Shown here piece by piece: positions 15,050 to 24,251 of a DNA stretch of 64,000 nt. Source of the stretch: an uncultured Collinsella sp. (GTDB taxonomy: Bacteria; Actinomycetota; Coriobacteriia; Coriobacteriales; Coriobacteriaceae); the NCBI GenBank assembly GCA_902495525.1, contig CABUXL010000006.1:4580-68579 (forward strand), in the 5' to 3' direction. The notes beneath the pieces were generated by a model, which made no database searches, was not told the DNA's origin, and saw only the letters and a program-made list of their open reading frames with translations. Position numbers and translations under genes: made by a program. Within the stretch, counting starts at the first letter, position 1. Each line of letters starts with the position of its first letter.

Positions 15050-17362
15050 CTACGCCGACGCGCTGTCGCGAGCCGCCTGGCATGTAGGAGTCTGACGCAG
15101 CGTAAGCGGCTTGTCCACCGCCTCGGCCGACGTGGTCAGCGTATACGTGATCGTCGTCGTCTCGCCAGCATGCAGGTCAACGGTGCCCGAATAGAAGGGG
15201 ATTCCATGCCACGTAGCGGCGCCAAGACCAAACTGTGTGCCCTCAACCGTAAGGTCACTGATGTTGCCGCCCGTCGGGGCAAACAACGAGACATTCAGGC
15301 GTTCGTCGTCACGCGCGGCATCGGGTGCGCTCGCCGCAACGTAGTCGGGCAGCTTGCCTGCCTCCTCCTGCGTCATGATGTTCGTCAGAGTAACGGTGAT
15401 GCGATACGAGCACGTGCCGTCGCCGTTCTTGATGCCCTGGCCGATCTGCGTGTCGGCGTTCAGATACCAGTCGAGCTTGGAGAAGCTCAGGTTGTTAAAG
15501 TAAACGCCGGCAACGGGATCGGCACTCGGATCATCCGGATCGGGCAGCGAAGCGTCAATGCCCGTCTCTTTGATGGCATTCTGCTCATCATCGTTTCTCA
15601 TCCAAGCAATCAGACGGCCCTCTTCGGCACCGCGCTCGAATGCACCGACAAGCTTTGTAACGTCGACGTCACCGATGCCACCGAGAATCTTGTCGAAGGC
15701 GGCGCTGGCAACAGCCGCAAAGATGCCGTCCGATTCCTCGACCGGATAGTTCCAATACACATCGTGCATGAGAACCTTCGCCGCGTTGGTACCGTCGACG
15801 ACCGTACCATCAGGCAGCGAGACATTACCGACAAGGCCCAGCAGGTACTGCAAGAACACCGGATCGATGCCGACGACGCCATCAACGTCCTGCCCATACT
15901 GGGACTTCCACAGCGCGGCGACACGCTGCGAGTTGCGGGGCCAATCAGGCGAATAGGTATTGCCCGAGTTGTACAGGTTGCTGTGGTTGCCGAACAGCGC
16001 CTCATCCTCTTCGTCGACGCTCTCGACTGCCTCATCCTCGCTGAGTCCAATGCGGGGAACAAACTCGCCAATCGACATCTGGCCGTCGGTGACCGAAATC
16101 AGGCCCTGCGAACCGCCAAAGCCGCCGCAGGCACGAATCTCGACGTTGTTCATGGCGTACACAAGGTAGTTGCGCGTCTGGCCGTTGGCGCCGAGCATCT
16201 GGGGAAGGATGGGGGCGACCTTCTCCGCCGCGTCAACCGCGCCGTTGAGGGTGGCAAAGCCGTCCTTGGCCTTATCGACCAGCTCGGTCACCTGGGAAAT
16301 ATGAGTATCGCCAATGCCCTGGATCTTCTCGTTGGCGCTCTTGAACACCTTCGAGCTGCTGGAAAGCGAATCAGCGACCGCCTGCAGCGCGGACACGTTA
16401 ATCATGCCGTCTTGGAACAGCTTACCGGGCGTGGCCTGCGAAAGATTATCGGCCATGGGAACCAGCGCGTTGCTCGAGACATCGGACAGGGCATCAATCA
16501 TGGTGCGGGCCGCATTGATATCGCTGCCATACACCGGGATAAACGAAGCCGCCGTCCACAGCGGGCTCGAAGTCTCCGCCTTCATGCTGCCGCAGAGTTC
16601 ATCGATCTTCTTCGCGTCGTCAGGCAGCGTCGAAAAATCGCCCGACGTGACCTTGTCCTTAAGGCCACCGACGATCTCGACAGCCTCCTTCGCTTCGCTC
16701 TTTACGGTCTTTGCCGAGTTAAGCAGCATAAAGCCGCTTGCGCCAAGCGCAACGAGAAGCACCGCGACTACAGCGGCAATAATGGCGCCGGTGTGACGCT
16801 TTTTGCGCTCGCCCTTGCGATGGCGATGACGGACCAGACCGTCAGAGGTCGAACTCGACGAAGCGTCGCTACCGTAGTTCAAGCCAAAATCGTAATAATC
16901 TTCCTTGGAACCCGAGCCCGCAAACTCGGCACCGCTATCATCCAGGCGGGCGAACGTGCCAGTCTCGGAGGCGCCGGTGTAAATCGTGCCAAGGTTACCC
17001 GTAAGCCCCGCGCCACCGGCAGAGGGAGTATTGTTGTCGGCCTTGCCGGCATTAACGTTGCCGGCGGCATTCGCGGCGTTGGCAGCACCTGCGTTGTTCG
17101 CAGGTACCGAAGGAGCCCCGCTCGGCTGCGACGCGGAGGTTGCACCGCCCACGAAGACATTCCCTCTTGCACGGCCGGTCTTTTTTGCCTTTTGAGACTG
17201 CTCGTACAGAGCGGTAAACATCGCCGTCTCGCCCGGGGACACGCGCTTACCGGAACCGCCCTGTCCAGCGCCGCCCGGCGTGCCGGCCTTACCAGCCCCG
17301 TTCGGACGCGGCGGAACTGCAGGACGGCCGCTATCGCTGCCCTTAAAGTGATTACCAGCCAT
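15050..17362 (-). CDS. DUF4012-family membrane protein
   Basis: A 770-residue single-pass membrane protein of unknown function. Residues 1-180 are low-complexity and rich in Gly, Ala, Asn, Pro and Ser, probably a disordered cytoplasmic tail. A basic stretch (RHRHRKGERKKR) precedes one membrane helix at about 192-214, so the large C-terminal part should lie outside the cell. That part carries the DUF4012 pattern (NNVEIRACGGFGGSQG), often found in actinobacterial genes near cell-envelope loci. Start ATG at 17360-17362 chosen for GAGGA seven bases upstream. Neighbours do not reveal its job. Confidence 0.75.
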   Translation of the reverse strand: MAGNHFKGSDSGRPAVPPRPNGAGKAGTPGGAGQGGSGKRVSPGETAMFTALYEQSQKAKKTGRARGNVFVGGATSASQPSGAPSVPANNAGAANAANAAGNVNAGKADNNTPSAGGAGLTGNLGTIYTGASETGTFARLDDSGAEFAGSGSKEDYYDFGLNYGSDASSSSTSDGLVRHRHRKGERKKRHTGAIIAAVVAVLLVALGASGFMLLNSAKTVKSEAKEAVEIVGGLKDKVTSGDFSTLPDDAKKIDELCGSMKAETSSPLWTAASFIPVYGSDINAARTMIDALSDVSSNALVPMADNLSQATPGKLFQDGMINVSALQAVADSLSSSSKVFKSANEKIQGIGDTHISQVTELVDKAKDGFATLNGAVDAAEKVAPILPQMLGANGQTRNYLVYAMNNVEIRACGGFGGSQGLISVTDGQMSIGEFVPRIGLSEDEAVESVDEEDEALFGNHSNLYNSGNTYSPDWPRNSQRVAALWKSQYGQDVDGVVGIDPVFLQYLLGLVGNVSLPDGTVVDGTNAAKVLMHDVYWNYPVEESDGIFAAVASAAFDKILGGIGDVDVTKLVGAFERGAEEGRLIAWMRNDDEQNAIKETGIDASLPDPDDPSADPVAGVYFNNLSFSKLDWYLNADTQIGQGIKNGDGTCSYRITVTLTNIMTQEEAGKLPDYVAASAPDAARDDERLNVSLFAPTGGNISDLTVEGTQFGLGAATWHGIPFYSGTVDLHAGETTTITYTLTTSAEAVDKPLTLRQTPTCQAARDSASA

Positions 17363-17511
17363 AAAGAAATCCTCGCAATTGAGTCGCAATGAAAAAGTCC
17401 ATAACGTTACTAGTTTATGGCATTTTGAGCATCGACAGCTAAACTCCAGACACGAACATCAATTGGCGAAAATGCGGCGCAACACCTTTTCTGTCTTGGC
17501 GGCGGCGTCAA

Positions 17512-18534
17512 CTACACCGTAAGGAACATCATCACGATGATCATGGCAAAGCCGATAAGGTCGGTCGGCAAAAACACCGTGCCCAGCATAACGGCGCTGG
17601 TGATGGTCGCCGAAACCGGCTCCACAGTTCCGATGAGGCTCGCACGCACCGAGCCGATGTCCTTAACGCCCTGCATATAGAGCATGTAAGCAAAAAACGA
17701 GCCGATAACCACGAACACCGCGAGCGCCTCGATACCGGCGGCATCGAGCGCCGGCATATGCGCCCAGGGCTGCACGAAGACACATGAGACCACGCCCGCC
17801 GTGAGCATTGCCGAGCCCGTGACGATGGGGCTACCGTATTCGGGCAGGATCTTGGCGGGAATCACCGCCATACACGCGGCGCTGACCGCACACATAAGAC
17901 CTGCTGCCAGGCCAAGCGGCGAGATATTCAGGCTGGTAGGGTCGCCGCCGGTGGCAATTAAAAAGGTTCCACCCAGAGCCAGGCCAATGCCGATGACTTC
18001 GCGAGTACGCGGCATGCGGCGATCGGTCACGCAGGCGTAGCCCATGATGATAACGAGCTGCAGGCACTGGAGCACCGTCGCGGTTCCGGCGTTCGTCAGG
18101 CGCACGGCCGAAAGATAGCAAAACTGGTTGAACAGCAGGCCAAAGGCGGTAAAGAGCAGCAGCTGCTTGCGATCGGCGGGTGTGGTCCAGAGCTTAATCA
18201 GGCGCTCGCGGTCGCGCGTAACAACCACGGCCATAAAGAGTAGACCGGCGAGAATCTGACGCACGCTCATAAGCCACAAGGTGTCGGCGTGGTAGGTATC
18301 GAACAGAAAGCTCGCGCTGGTGCCCGAGAAGCCCCAAAACGAACCGCCCACCAGCGTAGCCAAGACGCCCGTGATCATCTTGCGCGACGACGCATCGTTA
18401 AGGCGGTCGCGCCAGGCGCGGCGGGTGCTACGGCTGAGCTCGTCGGTGCCCTCGGGCACATCAATGTTCGATATATCGGTCATCGGCACCGAAGCCCCTG
18501 CGCCTTCGACCTGCTCGACACACTCTTTGCTCAT
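17512..18534 (-). CDS. DMT-family (EamA) transporter
   Basis: Inner-membrane permease of 340 residues with two EamA repeats and about ten membrane helices after a 60-residue hydrophilic N-terminus. Members export or import amino acids or metabolites; the substrate here is unknown. The first repeat opens with GGSFWGFSGTSASFLFDTYH and the second ends with VMLGTVFLPTDLIG, as in carboxylate/amino-acid transporters. A GGGGGAG site precedes the ATG. It is a single gene. Confidence 0.85.
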   Translation of the reverse strand: MSKECVEQVEGAGASVPMTDISNIDVPEGTDELSRSTRRAWRDRLNDASSRKMITGVLATLVGGSFWGFSGTSASFLFDTYHADTLWLMSVRQILAGLLFMAVVVTRDRERLIKLWTTPADRKQLLLFTAFGLLFNQFCYLSAVRLTNAGTATVLQCLQLVIIMGYACVTDRRMPRTREVIGIGLALGGTFLIATGGDPTSLNISPLGLAAGLMCAVSAACMAVIPAKILPEYGSPIVTGSAMLTAGVVSCVFVQPWAHMPALDAAGIEALAVFVVIGSFFAYMLYMQGVKDIGSVRASLIGTVEPVSATITSAVMLGTVFLPTDLIGFAMIIVMMFLTV

Positions 18535-18765
18535 TCCACTCCCCCGAAACAGCCTGGAAACAATTCGGCTTACCTTACCACGGCGAAGTCACCAGCTGGA
18601 GGCTTGTCCGCTTATCGGTAGGACAATTCCGCAGGCGTCTTTCCATAGCTCGATACCGCAATGGCCTTGCATTATGCGACAGCCAAATCGCGGCAGCAGG
18701 CTCTTTTGAAATGGATATGGCAAGGCCCCCGAATTCCACAATGTAAGCGATTTTTAAAAATGTTC

Positions 18766-18794
18766 TTGCCACCGAGTTCAGGCTCCGTTATATT
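18766..18794 (+). promoter_or_regulatory. Promoter of tRNA-Val
   Basis: TTGCCA at 18766-18771 and TATATT at 18789-18794 are spaced by 17 bases, about 30 bases before the tRNA. The 230 bases before this, up to the transporter start, show no other feature. Confidence 0.65.
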
Positions 18795-18823
18795 ATCCCT
18801 TGCGCGCTTGCGCACCCTTGATC

Positions 18824-18898
18824 GGGCGTTTAGCTCAGGGGGAGAGCGCTTCCCTGACACGGAAGAGGTCAGAAGTTCAAATCTTCTAACGCCCACCA
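18824..18898 (+). tRNA. tRNA-Val (GAC)
   Basis: A full cloverleaf with acceptor GGGCGTT/AACGCCC, anticodon stem CTTCC/GGAAG around loop CTGACAC, anticodon GAC at 18856-18858, TTCAAAT T-loop and an encoded CCA. It lies at the left border of an accessory-looking block, although no integrase is seen. Confidence 0.96.
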
Positions 18899-19140
18899 AA
18901 TGTTCGCAGCTCAGAGGCTATGCCCTCTGGGCTGTTTTGTTTTATGTCGCCAAATCAGCTGGCAGCTCCAACCGCCCAAGCAACCACCCTGCCCATGCAC
19001 AAAACCGCCCCAATAGCCACCGAGACCGAGACCAACGCGTCTCGAACCCATCCGTACCGCAACTTCTCAGCAAAACGCCTCGATGTCTGCGCCCTGCGGT
19101 ATCCTTGAGCCACTTGCACCTGCAGCACCAAGGAGCCGCC

Positions 19141-19827
19141 ATGCGCACCGAGCTCGATGTCCCCTTTTCGCACAAAGAAGAAGCCAAGGCGCTGGGCGCC
19201 AAATGGGACCGGACCAAGAAGATCTGGTATGTACCCAGCGGCGTCAACCCCGAGCCCTTTGCCGAGTGGCTGCCCGGTGTTGACCGATCCGACCCCTCAG
19301 CGCCGTATATATATCTAGTACTGGGCAAGCGCGAGTGCTGGAAGTGTCACAAAGAAACCTCGGTCGCGGCCTTCGGCATTCCCTATCGAACCGATGACGG
19401 CAAGGGCATCGCCATTGCGCACGCGCCCAACAAGGCCGGACACATTGCCATCGACACGGCCAACGCCAACGCGCTCGCCATCGTGCCCGCTCTTGGCTGC
19501 GTGCCGGGCGAGATCCGCGACTACCTTCATAAGCGCTGCGGCTACAAGCCCGTAGGCGCGCGAGCCTCCAAAGCCCCGTCGCTCGGCAACACCTGCACCA
19601 GTTGCGGCGCGCTGCAAGGCAGCCGCTATCTGTTCGAGGAGTCCTCATCCCCATTTGCCCTCACTGCCATCAACAAGCTGCCGGCACTGGAGTTTGCGCG
19701 CGTCGAAGTTGCCGGCGTCTTTGGCGTCCCGGCCACGCGCACCGACTTTGACCAAGCGCTCTTTACCTGGGCACGTGACCATCACGCCGAGTTCCACAAG
19801 CAACTCGGTGAGGGGATTTATTTGTAG
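19141..19827 (+). CDS. DUF5710-domain protein with a zinc-ribbon-like centre
   Basis: A 228-residue cytoplasmic protein. The first 45 residues match the DUF5710 pattern (LDVPFSHKEEAKALGAKWD, then KKIWYVPSG), a small domain found in primases, nucleases and plasmid proteins. A CWKCH pair follows at about 63, and CTSCG later, suggesting metal binding. The start is the ATG with AAGGAG six bases upstream. Function unknown; the domain often occurs on mobile or accessory DNA. Confidence 0.7.
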   Translation: MRTELDVPFSHKEEAKALGAKWDRTKKIWYVPSGVNPEPFAEWLPGVDRSDPSAPYIYLVLGKRECWKCHKETSVAAFGIPYRTDDGKGIAIAHAPNKAGHIAIDTANANALAIVPALGCVPGEIRDYLHKRCGYKPVGARASKAPSLGNTCTSCGALQGSRYLFEESSSPFALTAINKLPALEFARVEVAGVFGVPATRTDFDQALFTWARDHHAEFHKQLGEGIYL

Positions 19828-19864
19828 AGGCAAAAGACACTCACAGCCAACTCCTCCGCATCAC

Positions 19865-20149
19865 CTATCCCTCGTCGCCGGCGTCGTACACGATATCGAG
19901 GCCACAAACAGGGCATTTCTCCGGATACACCGGCATATGAACGCCTGTCCGTTTTCTCACTTCGTCGCTGAGTCTGTCGCGCGCATCGATAAACCGAATG
20001 TCGAGACACGGTATTTGCGAGCCGCAGCAAGGGCAGGTGACGACAAACGACCCGCAATCAACCTCTACGCTCGGAAACATATTGTTGTCTATAAGGGCAC
20101 ACGGCAGTTTTCCGTACTTCCCCATCGCAATATCGCCTCGCCAGCTCAT
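19865..20149 (-). CDS. Small zinc-ribbon protein
   Basis: A 94-residue protein with two CxxC pairs, Cys39/Cys42 and Cys79/Cys82, the second within CPVCGLD, typical of a zinc ribbon. The ATG at 20147-20149 follows GAGGGGAGC. It is convergent with the DUF5710 gene, leaving only 37 bases between them. No function is recognised. Confidence 0.6.
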   Translation of the reverse strand: MSWRGDIAMGKYGKLPCALIDNNMFPSVEVDCGSFVVTCPCCGSQIPCLDIRFIDARDRLSDEVRKRTGVHMPVYPEKCPVCGLDIVYDAGDEG

Positions 20150-20271
20150 ACACGCTCCCCTCTCGCTATACAAATCAGGAAGAGCATGCACCGGCGGGCG
20201 TGCGCGAGATTGCATCGCCACGCGATCCGATCAAACAACACGATCGTCAAAGAATGCCAAAACCAAATACG

Positions 20272-21354
20272 CTAATACGGCAGAAGCCCCGCCTTTTCAC
20301 GCTTCTTTTCCGAGCGATCGAACTCAATGCGATGGGCCTCAAGAAACACCGTATTGGGTCGCCACTGATGCTCATTCGGCTGCCTTAGCGTCGTACCCGC
20401 AAAGGAAGCGTAGTCGGTCTTATCCAACAGGTACGATCCACACAGCCGATATTCACCGCAAACAGGCTCAAACGAAATCAGATGAGCATCGAATAAAGCA
20501 TGTAAGTCGCGCCGAAGCAGAATGCCGTTGCTGGCAACCTGCGATTTGGGTCCCGAGTAATTCTCGATATGCGCAGCCTCCAGAGCTTCGCTGACGCCGC
20601 AGTCCGACACCGCGCAACGGCCGTCATAGGCGGCAACGAGCTGCTTGCGGAACCATTGTTGCCCCAATCGCTCGCGCCTTAACGCATAGCGGACCTTTTC
20701 GTCGTCGGTCGCACCCTGTCCGGCAAACTCAATATCGACGGGCATGCGCTTCAGATAACTCATGTCGGGCACAAAACGAGGGTCCGGTCCGCCTTTATGA
20801 ACAGGACCGTGCAGAACAAACCATCCGTTTTCGGGCTCGAACCGCTCAACAAACGCAAGGCCGAGCACCTTATAGCCCACCTCGGTTGCGAATATGACTC
20901 CGACTGGGACGCCACATTCCATGCAGTTGAGCATTTTACGGTTGTAATTCTGGTCTCGAAAACCAACGGTACCCGGCGCTTGAACCGAGTACTTAATGAC
21001 CCACGTACCATCGTCCAAATAGAGCGGAGGCACATCGGTGTAGAAGCTCTTTTTAGAGTTATGGACCGAGAGCGCAAAGATCTTATTGGGGTCTTGCTTC
21101 ACCCGATCCTGGCCCGGCCAGAAGATCCCTGAATCCCGCGTTACGGGAAAGAAGTCCGAGCCAATTCTCAAACGATACTGATACTGAGGGCTATCTTCCT
21201 TGGTGTGGTGCGGAAGGCTGGTCCAAACGCCGCCGCGCTGCTCCTCACCCAGAAACCACTCCCATGCCTCAACGTATTCGGAAGGCACGAGACTGCAGGC
21301 ACGGTCATAGCTTGGTCCATCCATCAACGGAACAGCAAGGTCAATGTCGTTCAT
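20272..21354 (-). CDS. HNH endonuclease with SRA-like N-terminal domain
   Basis: A 360-residue protein. The C-terminal third is an HNH_2-type nuclease: Cys247 and Cys252, EAAHIEN with His262, then Asn277, RRDLHALFD with His285. The N-terminal part (NKIFALSVHNSKKSFYTD, then WVIKYSVQ) looks like the SRA/YDG-type modified-base reader found in McrA-like enzymes. That suggests restriction of DNA carrying modified bases, but the N-terminal match is from recall and less certain. Start ATG at 21352-21354 has AGGTG upstream; GTG at 21361-21363 is an alternative. It is flanked by low-GC DNA in an accessory block. Confidence 0.7.
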   Translation of the reverse strand: MNDIDLAVPLMDGPSYDRACSLVPSEYVEAWEWFLGEEQRGGVWTSLPHHTKEDSPQYQYRLRIGSDFFPVTRDSGIFWPGQDRVKQDPNKIFALSVHNSKKSFYTDVPPLYLDDGTWVIKYSVQAPGTVGFRDQNYNRKMLNCMECGVPVGVIFATEVGYKVLGLAFVERFEPENGWFVLHGPVHKGGPDPRFVPDMSYLKRMPVDIEFAGQGATDDEKVRYALRRERLGQQWFRKQLVAAYDGRCAVSDCGVSEALEAAHIENYSGPKSQVASNGILLRRDLHALFDAHLISFEPVCGEYRLCGSYLLDKTDYASFAGTTLRQPNEHQWRPNTVFLEAHRIEFDRSEKKREKAGLLPY

Positions 21355-21569
21355 CGCCAGCACCTACAACCATACGAATGCGAGTCATACCCCTCAATAA
21401 TATGGTCGAGAGTCAATTATTACGAGATCTCATTCCGCGATCGGCACATCGTCGATGCTCTCGGTTTGCCTCTGGCACGCTCGTACCCCGCTACCCCACT
21501 CCCCTGTATACTGATGTAGCACGTGTTTCATCCGGGCTTGTTGGGCCGGATTGTTCATGGGAGGGTCTT

Positions 21570-22061
21570 ATGGCTGCTTCGAATCCGCCTAAGGGGAGCG
21601 TTTCTTCTTCGTCCATCAAGCCGGTTACGCGCAAGGCCGTGCGCTGCCAGCGCGAGGTCGCTTGGCTTGTCACGCAGGCGGCGGGCAGGCTTGTGGCGAC
21701 CACTCAGGACGTCAATGCGCCTACACCGAGCTTTGTGTTAGCGGCGGCGCTGGATTTTGTGCGCCAATTGGAGCTTGCCGAACAGGATGCCAACGGCCAC
21801 CTCGACTACCAGAATGTTATGGCGCCCGACCTGCAAACGTTCTGCCACATGGCCAAGTTGCCCGCCGCGCCCAATGCGCTTTCGGACGCAGGCTACATGT
21901 TTACGCTTTCGGGCGCGGACCTTATCCGCGACATCTATGCATACTGCAGCGAGCTCGCCGAGCGCCACGTCTTTGACGCGGCAGAAGTCAAACCGGGATA
22001 TGTCATCAAGCTGGTTCTTAGGCTGTTCTTGATGGACGGGTTCGGGGCCATGCCGGCGTAA
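21570..22061 (+). CDS. Hypothetical protein, 163 residues
   Basis: Not recognised. The ATG follows GGGAGGG at good distance. After a 20-residue serine-rich start the protein appears mostly helical, with no membrane segment and only two cysteines in the body. Part of it (RQLELAEQDANGHLDYQNVMAPDL) is charged and the C-terminus is hydrophobic. It lies between the HNH nuclease and the AlbA_2 protein, both transcribed from the other strand. Confidence 0.55.
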   Translation: MAASNPPKGSVSSSSIKPVTRKAVRCQREVAWLVTQAAGRLVATTQDVNAPTPSFVLAAALDFVRQLELAEQDANGHLDYQNVMAPDLQTFCHMAKLPAAPNALSDAGYMFTLSGADLIRDIYAYCSELAERHVFDAAEVKPGYVIKLVLRLFLMDGFGAMPA

Positions 22062-22161
22062 GCCGAGTCTTCAGCATCACCGTCGACTGGGCAACAACCG
22101 CCTTACCTTAGTGGGCGCCAATTGAGGGTCGATTATTGGGTCGCCTCGTCCACTAACGCAT

Positions 22162-23628
22162 TTATTCCACGCGCTCTGACAGTCGATACTTGCGGTTGCG
22201 GCTTGTCGACGGCGCCGTGGGCTCAAGCTCGCCTTGAGCAATGAGCGCGTTGACGCGCGACCTAACCTGGGAAATTGTGAGCCCTGTGTGCTCTGCCAGC
22301 TCGCGCGTCCCCAGCTCGCCGTAGTGTTTGAGTGCCGTCACAATTAAGCCCCCGCCATGATCGACCGGCTCGATCTTTGAACGGTAAAGTACGACCTTGA
22401 ATCGATCGAATCCCGGGCAGAACAGGGGCTCGGCCAGACCATACGCGCGCATGGCATCGATCATCATCGGGATGCCCGAGCCATTGCCCTCAGCCGGCGA
22501 ACCTGCGCCATCCGGCAGCGGGACAATCGACATGAGCTTCACAAGCGTCGCGTTACGGCATCGGGAGCTGCCGTCAAACAAGTTCTCGCGAGTCTTTCCC
22601 CCGTAAAGGCCGCCAGGATTCGTCACCTCGACACGATCGTCAAAGACGTCGACGGCGATCGATTGTCCACAGAACCGATCCCCGTATTCTCGATGGATTA
22701 CGGCGTTGGCGATTGCTTCGCGCAGAACCTCCTCGGGAATCTCAAGCGAGTCGACACGCGAGACGCCTTGGACGGTCGAGGTTCGCCGCAAATTCTTGGC
22801 GACGGCTGCGACGGCATCCGAGATCATCTCGCCCAACGTTCCCTCACAGATTGTGCGGTCCATGAACCTCAGCGACCCCGCCATGCCCTTCTGAGTTCCC
22901 GCATGGACAGCCACGTCAATGAAGAGCTTGGGATAGAACTGCTGAGGGTAGGTGCCCACAACTAGGAGTCCAGCCTTGGTGACATTGCCCAGGGAATCAA
23001 GGATATTTAGGCGCTCCAGCTTCGTTTGTTTGTCCGGCGCGCCGCGCATTGCCCGGGGCGTCAACGAGAAAGCCCGATCTATCGTACGGTCGACCAGCGT
23101 CTCGTCGAGATTGTCCGCGCCCGCACCTGCCACCGCGTCCCGATCGCTCGGAGTCGCTCGACCGTATGACGCCAATGCGAGCACCTCGGTCGATGAAAGC
23201 GGCACATCTTTGTCATCGATGCGCTTGTAGCTGCCGCCCTGGGCGCCCCGCTCTATGACATAGCAGGGCTTGCTCGACGGATCGAGCTCCTCAATCGTAA
23301 TGACGAGAACGATGACGTCCTGAAGCTCCACTCGCTCGATCGTGTATTTAGGCGGATTGGCCAGCTTTCCTCGACCGCCCGCATCACCCATGCCTGACAC
23401 AAATTGGTTGAGCACTTTCTCGGTCTCGAAGTTCTCAACCGGGACAAAACCTGCGCGCTCACTCACTCCGAGCACGATGATTCCGCCGGCAGTGTTCGCG
23501 AATGCGCTCACCGTTTCCCACACATCGCGGGAAAGCGTCGTGGCGCTCTCCTTCACTTCGACGTTAAGATCATCCGAGCCCATACGCCTTAAAGACTCAA
23601 GCAGACCGGTCAGCTCGTTTTCGTTCAT
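22162..23628 (-). CDS. AlbA_2-domain ATP-binding transcriptional regulator-like protein
   Basis: A 488-residue protein of the Schlafen/AlbA_2 type (COG2865). Residues 15-140 are the AlbA_2 domain (VEVKESATTLSRDVWETVSA, then GGIIVLGV). The middle (about 280-400) is the GHKL-like helical ATP-binding part (REAIANAVIHREY, then VEVTNPGGLYGG). The last 70 residues are a winged helix (ELAEHTGLTISQVRSRVNAL). Family members act as regulators or in defence and toxin-type loci; the role here is unknown. The ATG at 23626-23628 has AAGGAC six bases upstream. An array of palindromic heptamers lies just upstream. Confidence 0.85.
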   Translation of the reverse strand: MNENELTGLLESLRRMGSDDLNVEVKESATTLSRDVWETVSAFANTAGGIIVLGVSERAGFVPVENFETEKVLNQFVSGMGDAGGRGKLANPPKYTIERVELQDVIVLVITIEELDPSSKPCYVIERGAQGGSYKRIDDKDVPLSSTEVLALASYGRATPSDRDAVAGAGADNLDETLVDRTIDRAFSLTPRAMRGAPDKQTKLERLNILDSLGNVTKAGLLVVGTYPQQFYPKLFIDVAVHAGTQKGMAGSLRFMDRTICEGTLGEMISDAVAAVAKNLRRTSTVQGVSRVDSLEIPEEVLREAIANAVIHREYGDRFCGQSIAVDVFDDRVEVTNPGGLYGGKTRENLFDGSSRCRNATLVKLMSIVPLPDGAGSPAEGNGSGIPMMIDAMRAYGLAEPLFCPGFDRFKVVLYRSKIEPVDHGGGLIVTALKHYGELGTRELAEHTGLTISQVRSRVNALIAQGELEPTAPSTSRNRKYRLSERVE

Positions 23629-23690
23629 CTGCACGTCCTTTCGCTCGGTCCTGCGGAGAATGCCGCGGATAGATTTCCCTCGTCTCTCAG

Positions 23691-23927
23691 TTATCTCTCG
23701 AAATTATCTCTCATCTATCTCTCTATCTCTCGGCTTAGAGATAGAGAGATAGATGAGAGATGGAATGTCTACCATTTGCTTCATTTATACATATTTTTGC
23801 TGGTAGAACAATTGGTATTGAGACAATACCATGATTGCCTGTCTCTTTGCTGCTCAGTTATCTCTCATATTTTTCTCTCATCTTCCTGTCATCTCTCATA
23901 TTAGAGACGAATGAGGGACGAGAGATA
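23691..23927. repeat. ATCTCTC heptamer array with a 25-bp perfect palindrome
   Basis: TTATCTCTC occurs at 23691-23699, 23704-23712 and 23858-23866. CTATCTCTC occurs at 23715-23723 and 23723-23731, and further ATCTCTC/GAGAGAT copies reach 23927. Positions 23706-23730 and 23737-23761 form a perfect 25-bp inverted repeat around a 6-base centre. This lies 60-300 bases upstream of the AlbA_2 gene and is a candidate operator array. Confidence 0.85.
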
Positions 23928-23937
23928 CGCGAGTGAT

Positions 23938-24116
23938 GGACGAGCGAGGATTTTCGGACGGTCGGATATCGAGAGTGGATATTTGGACGGTTTTTGGGGC
24001 TTTTGCGGCAAATTCCGTCCAAATATCCACTCTCGTTCGATAGGTATCCGGAAATCCTCGCTCGTCCGTCCGAATATCCACTCTCGTTTGGCGAGTGTCC
24101 AATTTTCCACGCTCGT
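23938..24116. repeat. Long inverted repeat with 53-nt arms plus two further direct copies
   Basis: Arms 23938-23990 and 24015-24067 are inverted copies: the inner 21 and the outer 16 bases match perfectly, and the middle is degenerate. The word AATATCCACTCTCGTT recurs directly at 24073-24088 and in weaker form at about 24099-24116. Together with the heptamer array this fills the 623-base gap between the AlbA_2 gene and the M16 peptidase gene. Confidence 0.8.
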
Positions 24117-24251
24117 GCGGCGGGCACGCGAGCCCTTCGCCCAATCCGCTGGCATCGTCTCCAGTTCGCCGCAGGGTCGCGGCCCCATATGGGTATACTC
24201 TCGAGGATTCGACTCGATTCGCCCCCGCTGGGGCGTCAAAGGAGACTGCAT

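Noticed and set aside
18661..19140. An N-terminal extension of the DUF5710 gene
   Set aside because: It would read through the tRNA-Val gene; the ATG at 19141 has a good ribosome site.
18824..23628. An integrated genomic island bounded by tRNA-Val
   Set aside because: No integrase and no repeated tRNA 3' end were seen at the far side, so only an accessory block is claimed.
23691..23927. CRISPR-like array
   Set aside because: Units are heptamers in both orientations with irregular spacing, without unique spacers or cas genes.
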